Assembly: GCA_002401285.1 (NCBI GenBank)
Contig: NVSQ01000004.1
Coordinates: forward strand, 1 to 7,047
Direction of reading: 5' to 3'
DNA length: 7,047 nucleotides
Source of the DNA: SAR202 cluster bacterium
Lineage (GTDB): Bacteria > Chloroflexota > Dehalococcoidia > UBA3495
Shown one piece after another: positions 5,707 to 7,047 of the stretch; positions within the stretch are counted from its first letter, which is position 1; each line of letters starts with the position of its first letter. The notes beneath the pieces were generated by a model. The model searched no databases. It was given only the letters and a program-made list of their open reading frames with translations, and was not told the DNA's origin. The translations under genes and the position numbers were made by a program.

Positions 5707-6711
5707 CTAATAGCCTTCATGGCGGTGGACGATACCCAAGAGAGGCTCGCCATCAGCGAACCGGCGGATGTTTTCGATCCAGAAGATTGCCATTTCGTTA
5801 GCTACGCCGTCGGTAAACGCCGCAACATGAGGCGTGATAATCGTGTTGGGCAAGTCCCAAAGCGGACTGTTCTCTGATAGAGGTTCAGCGTCTACGGTGT
5901 CCAGGGCTGTGCCGCCAATCATGCCCGTGTTCATAGCATTAACCGAAGCGTCCTCGTCTATCAACCCGCCCCGTGCCGTCTTAATGAGGAAACTCGTAGG
6001 CTTCATAGCCTCAAACTCTGCCTTGCCAAGAATCCCTCGGGTTGATGGAGTAAGCGCGAGGCAGAGGGCTACCACATCGGCTTCTCCCAATGCCTCGTGG
6101 AGTTCGGACCGTTCGAAGTAGCGATCGACGTGCTTGCTATCGCGGGTGGTACGGGACATGCCCAATACATTCATGCCGAAACCAATTTTGCACATCCGGG
6201 CCAGGTTCTCGCCGATCTGACCCACACCCAATATTGCTATCGTTTTGCCAAGCATCTGGGTTGATACACGAGGAACATTACCTCTGTCGTCCCTTACCCA
6301 GCGATGCTCTTCCTGATCTTTAACCATTGCAGGCATGTCTCTTGCCAACGATAAAATCAGTAGTACCGTATGCTCGGCGATCAGTGGCGAATGAGGTCCC
6401 TTTGAAGCTGTTCTAGCGACGTGCTCAGCAGCGATAAGCTCTGGGGTCAACAAGTCATCGGTTCCCGCAGGGATAGAATGAACCTAGCGGAGCCGTGAGC
6501 CTTGGTGCAGCACCTCTTTGGGAATCCCAAACCGAACGACCATCACACCGTCGGCCCGGGGCAATTTTTCGAAGAATTGTTCAGCGTCCCTCGCGGTTTC
6601 GACGACGACGTTTGGGTGTGGATCTAAAAGCCTCGCCGTGGTCTCTTCATCAAACAGGTTCCAATAGCCTTCCGGCATCCCGATCACCACGGATAGCTTT
6701 TCACCGGGCAT
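5707..6711 (-). pseudogene. D-2-hydroxyacid dehydrogenase (NAD-dependent) interrupted by one in-frame TAG
   Basis: The family reduces 2-keto acids or oxidises D-2-hydroxy acids with NAD(P)H; members include phosphoglycerate, glyoxylate and lactate dehydrogenases. Read through, the frame gives about 334 codons, the normal length. An N-terminal substrate-domain half (codons 1-75) is followed by TAG at 6486-6484 (codon 76), and the same frame continues as VHSIPAGTDDLLTPELI. The family usually has LRW(I/V)(Q/H)S here, so TAG replaces a Trp TGG by one base. The rest is intact: Rossmann motif GVGQIG at 162-167, catalytic Arg247 in TARGG, Glu276 in VDAEPL and His295 in TPHVAAF. The ATG has a good GAGGTG eight bases upstream. 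Reinitiation at TTG 6453 would lose most of the substrate domain. It is either a very young pseudogene, a sequencing error, or amber readthrough. The substrate cannot be named. Confidence 0.85.
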
Positions 6712-6790
6712 GAGATTTCACCTCTAAGAGTTATGCCGCTGGTAGCCTAAAGCAGATGGCATCTACGATCAATGGCCCCACATCCTTCTC

Positions 6791-7047
6791 CTAACCAGCC
6801 CTAGATGCCCTGACCCGGCTTCGCGCGACCAAGATGCTTGAAAATACAAGGGGCAGGGCTGACGGCAGGTAAAATATTCCGATCGAGAAACTTCCCAAGA
6901 TGCAGAACCCCAGGAGTAGAACTGACGCGACCCACACGAGCACCCTGCGCCTGGTTTGGCCGGAATTTGTTTTTAGGATGGTTACCAAGGCCAACCCAGT
7001 TAGCGCGGCGGGGACCAGCAGTATCGGCAGCACGCCCCATCCGTTAA
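6791..7047 (-). CDS. Small integral membrane protein, unknown function (5' partial)
   Basis: The last 85 codons of a membrane protein gene; the frame stays open to the right edge (…NGWGVLPILLVPAAL…), so the GTG at 7033 is probably internal. Two or three helices are visible: LPILLVPAALTGLALVTIL, then after a basic loop (KTNSGQTRRR) VLVWVASVLLLGFCILGSFSIGIF and a further hydrophobic stretch through ALPLVFSSILVA. The tail RSRVRASRAG is strongly basic and, by the positive-inside rule, cytoplasmic. No family is recognised. It ends in TAG 79 bp before the dehydrogenase start on the same strand. That gap holds an AGATG-G-CATCT palindrome (6754-6764) but no clear terminator, so cotranscription is possible. 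Confidence 0.6.
   Translation of the reverse strand, partial: NGWGVLPILLVPAALTGLALVTILKTNSGQTRRRVLVWVASVLLLGFCILGSFSIGIFYLPSALPLVFSSILVARSRVRASRAG

Noticed and set aside
6484..6486. Pyrrolysine at the TAG of the dehydrogenase
   Set aside because: The position corresponds to a conserved Trp reachable by one base change, pyrrolysine is not known in this family, and TAG ends other genes in the window normally. Readthrough is left open only as a minor alternative.

Overview
This is a bacterial chromosomal window with moderately high GC, Shine-Dalgarno-led genes and a tRNA 3' end whose CCA is encoded in the DNA. The protein styles (site-specific recombinase, DrrA-like ABC ATPase, PPi-type phosphofructokinase of the GYELRS type, D-2-hydroxyacid dehydrogenase) are compatible with an environmental lineage such as Chloroflexota. 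That placement is only an impression; nothing here fixes the phylum.

Left end (1-890): the catalytic half of a tyrosine recombinase runs in from beyond the left edge. About 140 bp past its stop lies the 3' part of a tRNA-Ser(CGA), from anticodon loop to CCA, with no 5' half. This is the usual appearance of the displaced attachment site of an element integrated in a tRNA gene. I read 1 to about 832 as the right end of an integrative element extending left, and everything right of about 890 as chromosome.

Middle (891-3687, all minus strand): an ABC exporter pair comes first in transcription order, a GTG-started ATPase followed by a six-helix ABC-2 permease whose start overlaps the ATPase stop (ATGA). 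Next come a short CX2C...CX2CG zinc-ribbon reading frame without a usable start, then a RimJ/RimL-type GNAT acetyltransferase. The ATPase ends in a low-complexity tail made by a 33-bp in-frame tandem repeat.

Right half (3688-7047): a 610-bp gap rich in short inverted repeats precedes a plus-strand phosphofructokinase with the GGDD and PKTIDND residues typical of the pyrophosphate-dependent enzyme. Its leader holds an extended -10 promoter candidate and a perfect 16-bp hairpin. Convergent to it is a D-2-hydroxyacid dehydrogenase gene, full length except for one in-frame TAG where a conserved Trp (TGG) is expected. The right edge cuts a small membrane-protein gene.

I see no clearly new multi-gene system. 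The most notable items are the tRNA-Ser attachment site, the single amber lesion, the hairpin leader of the phosphofructokinase, the repeat tail of the ATPase and the orphan zinc-ribbon frame.
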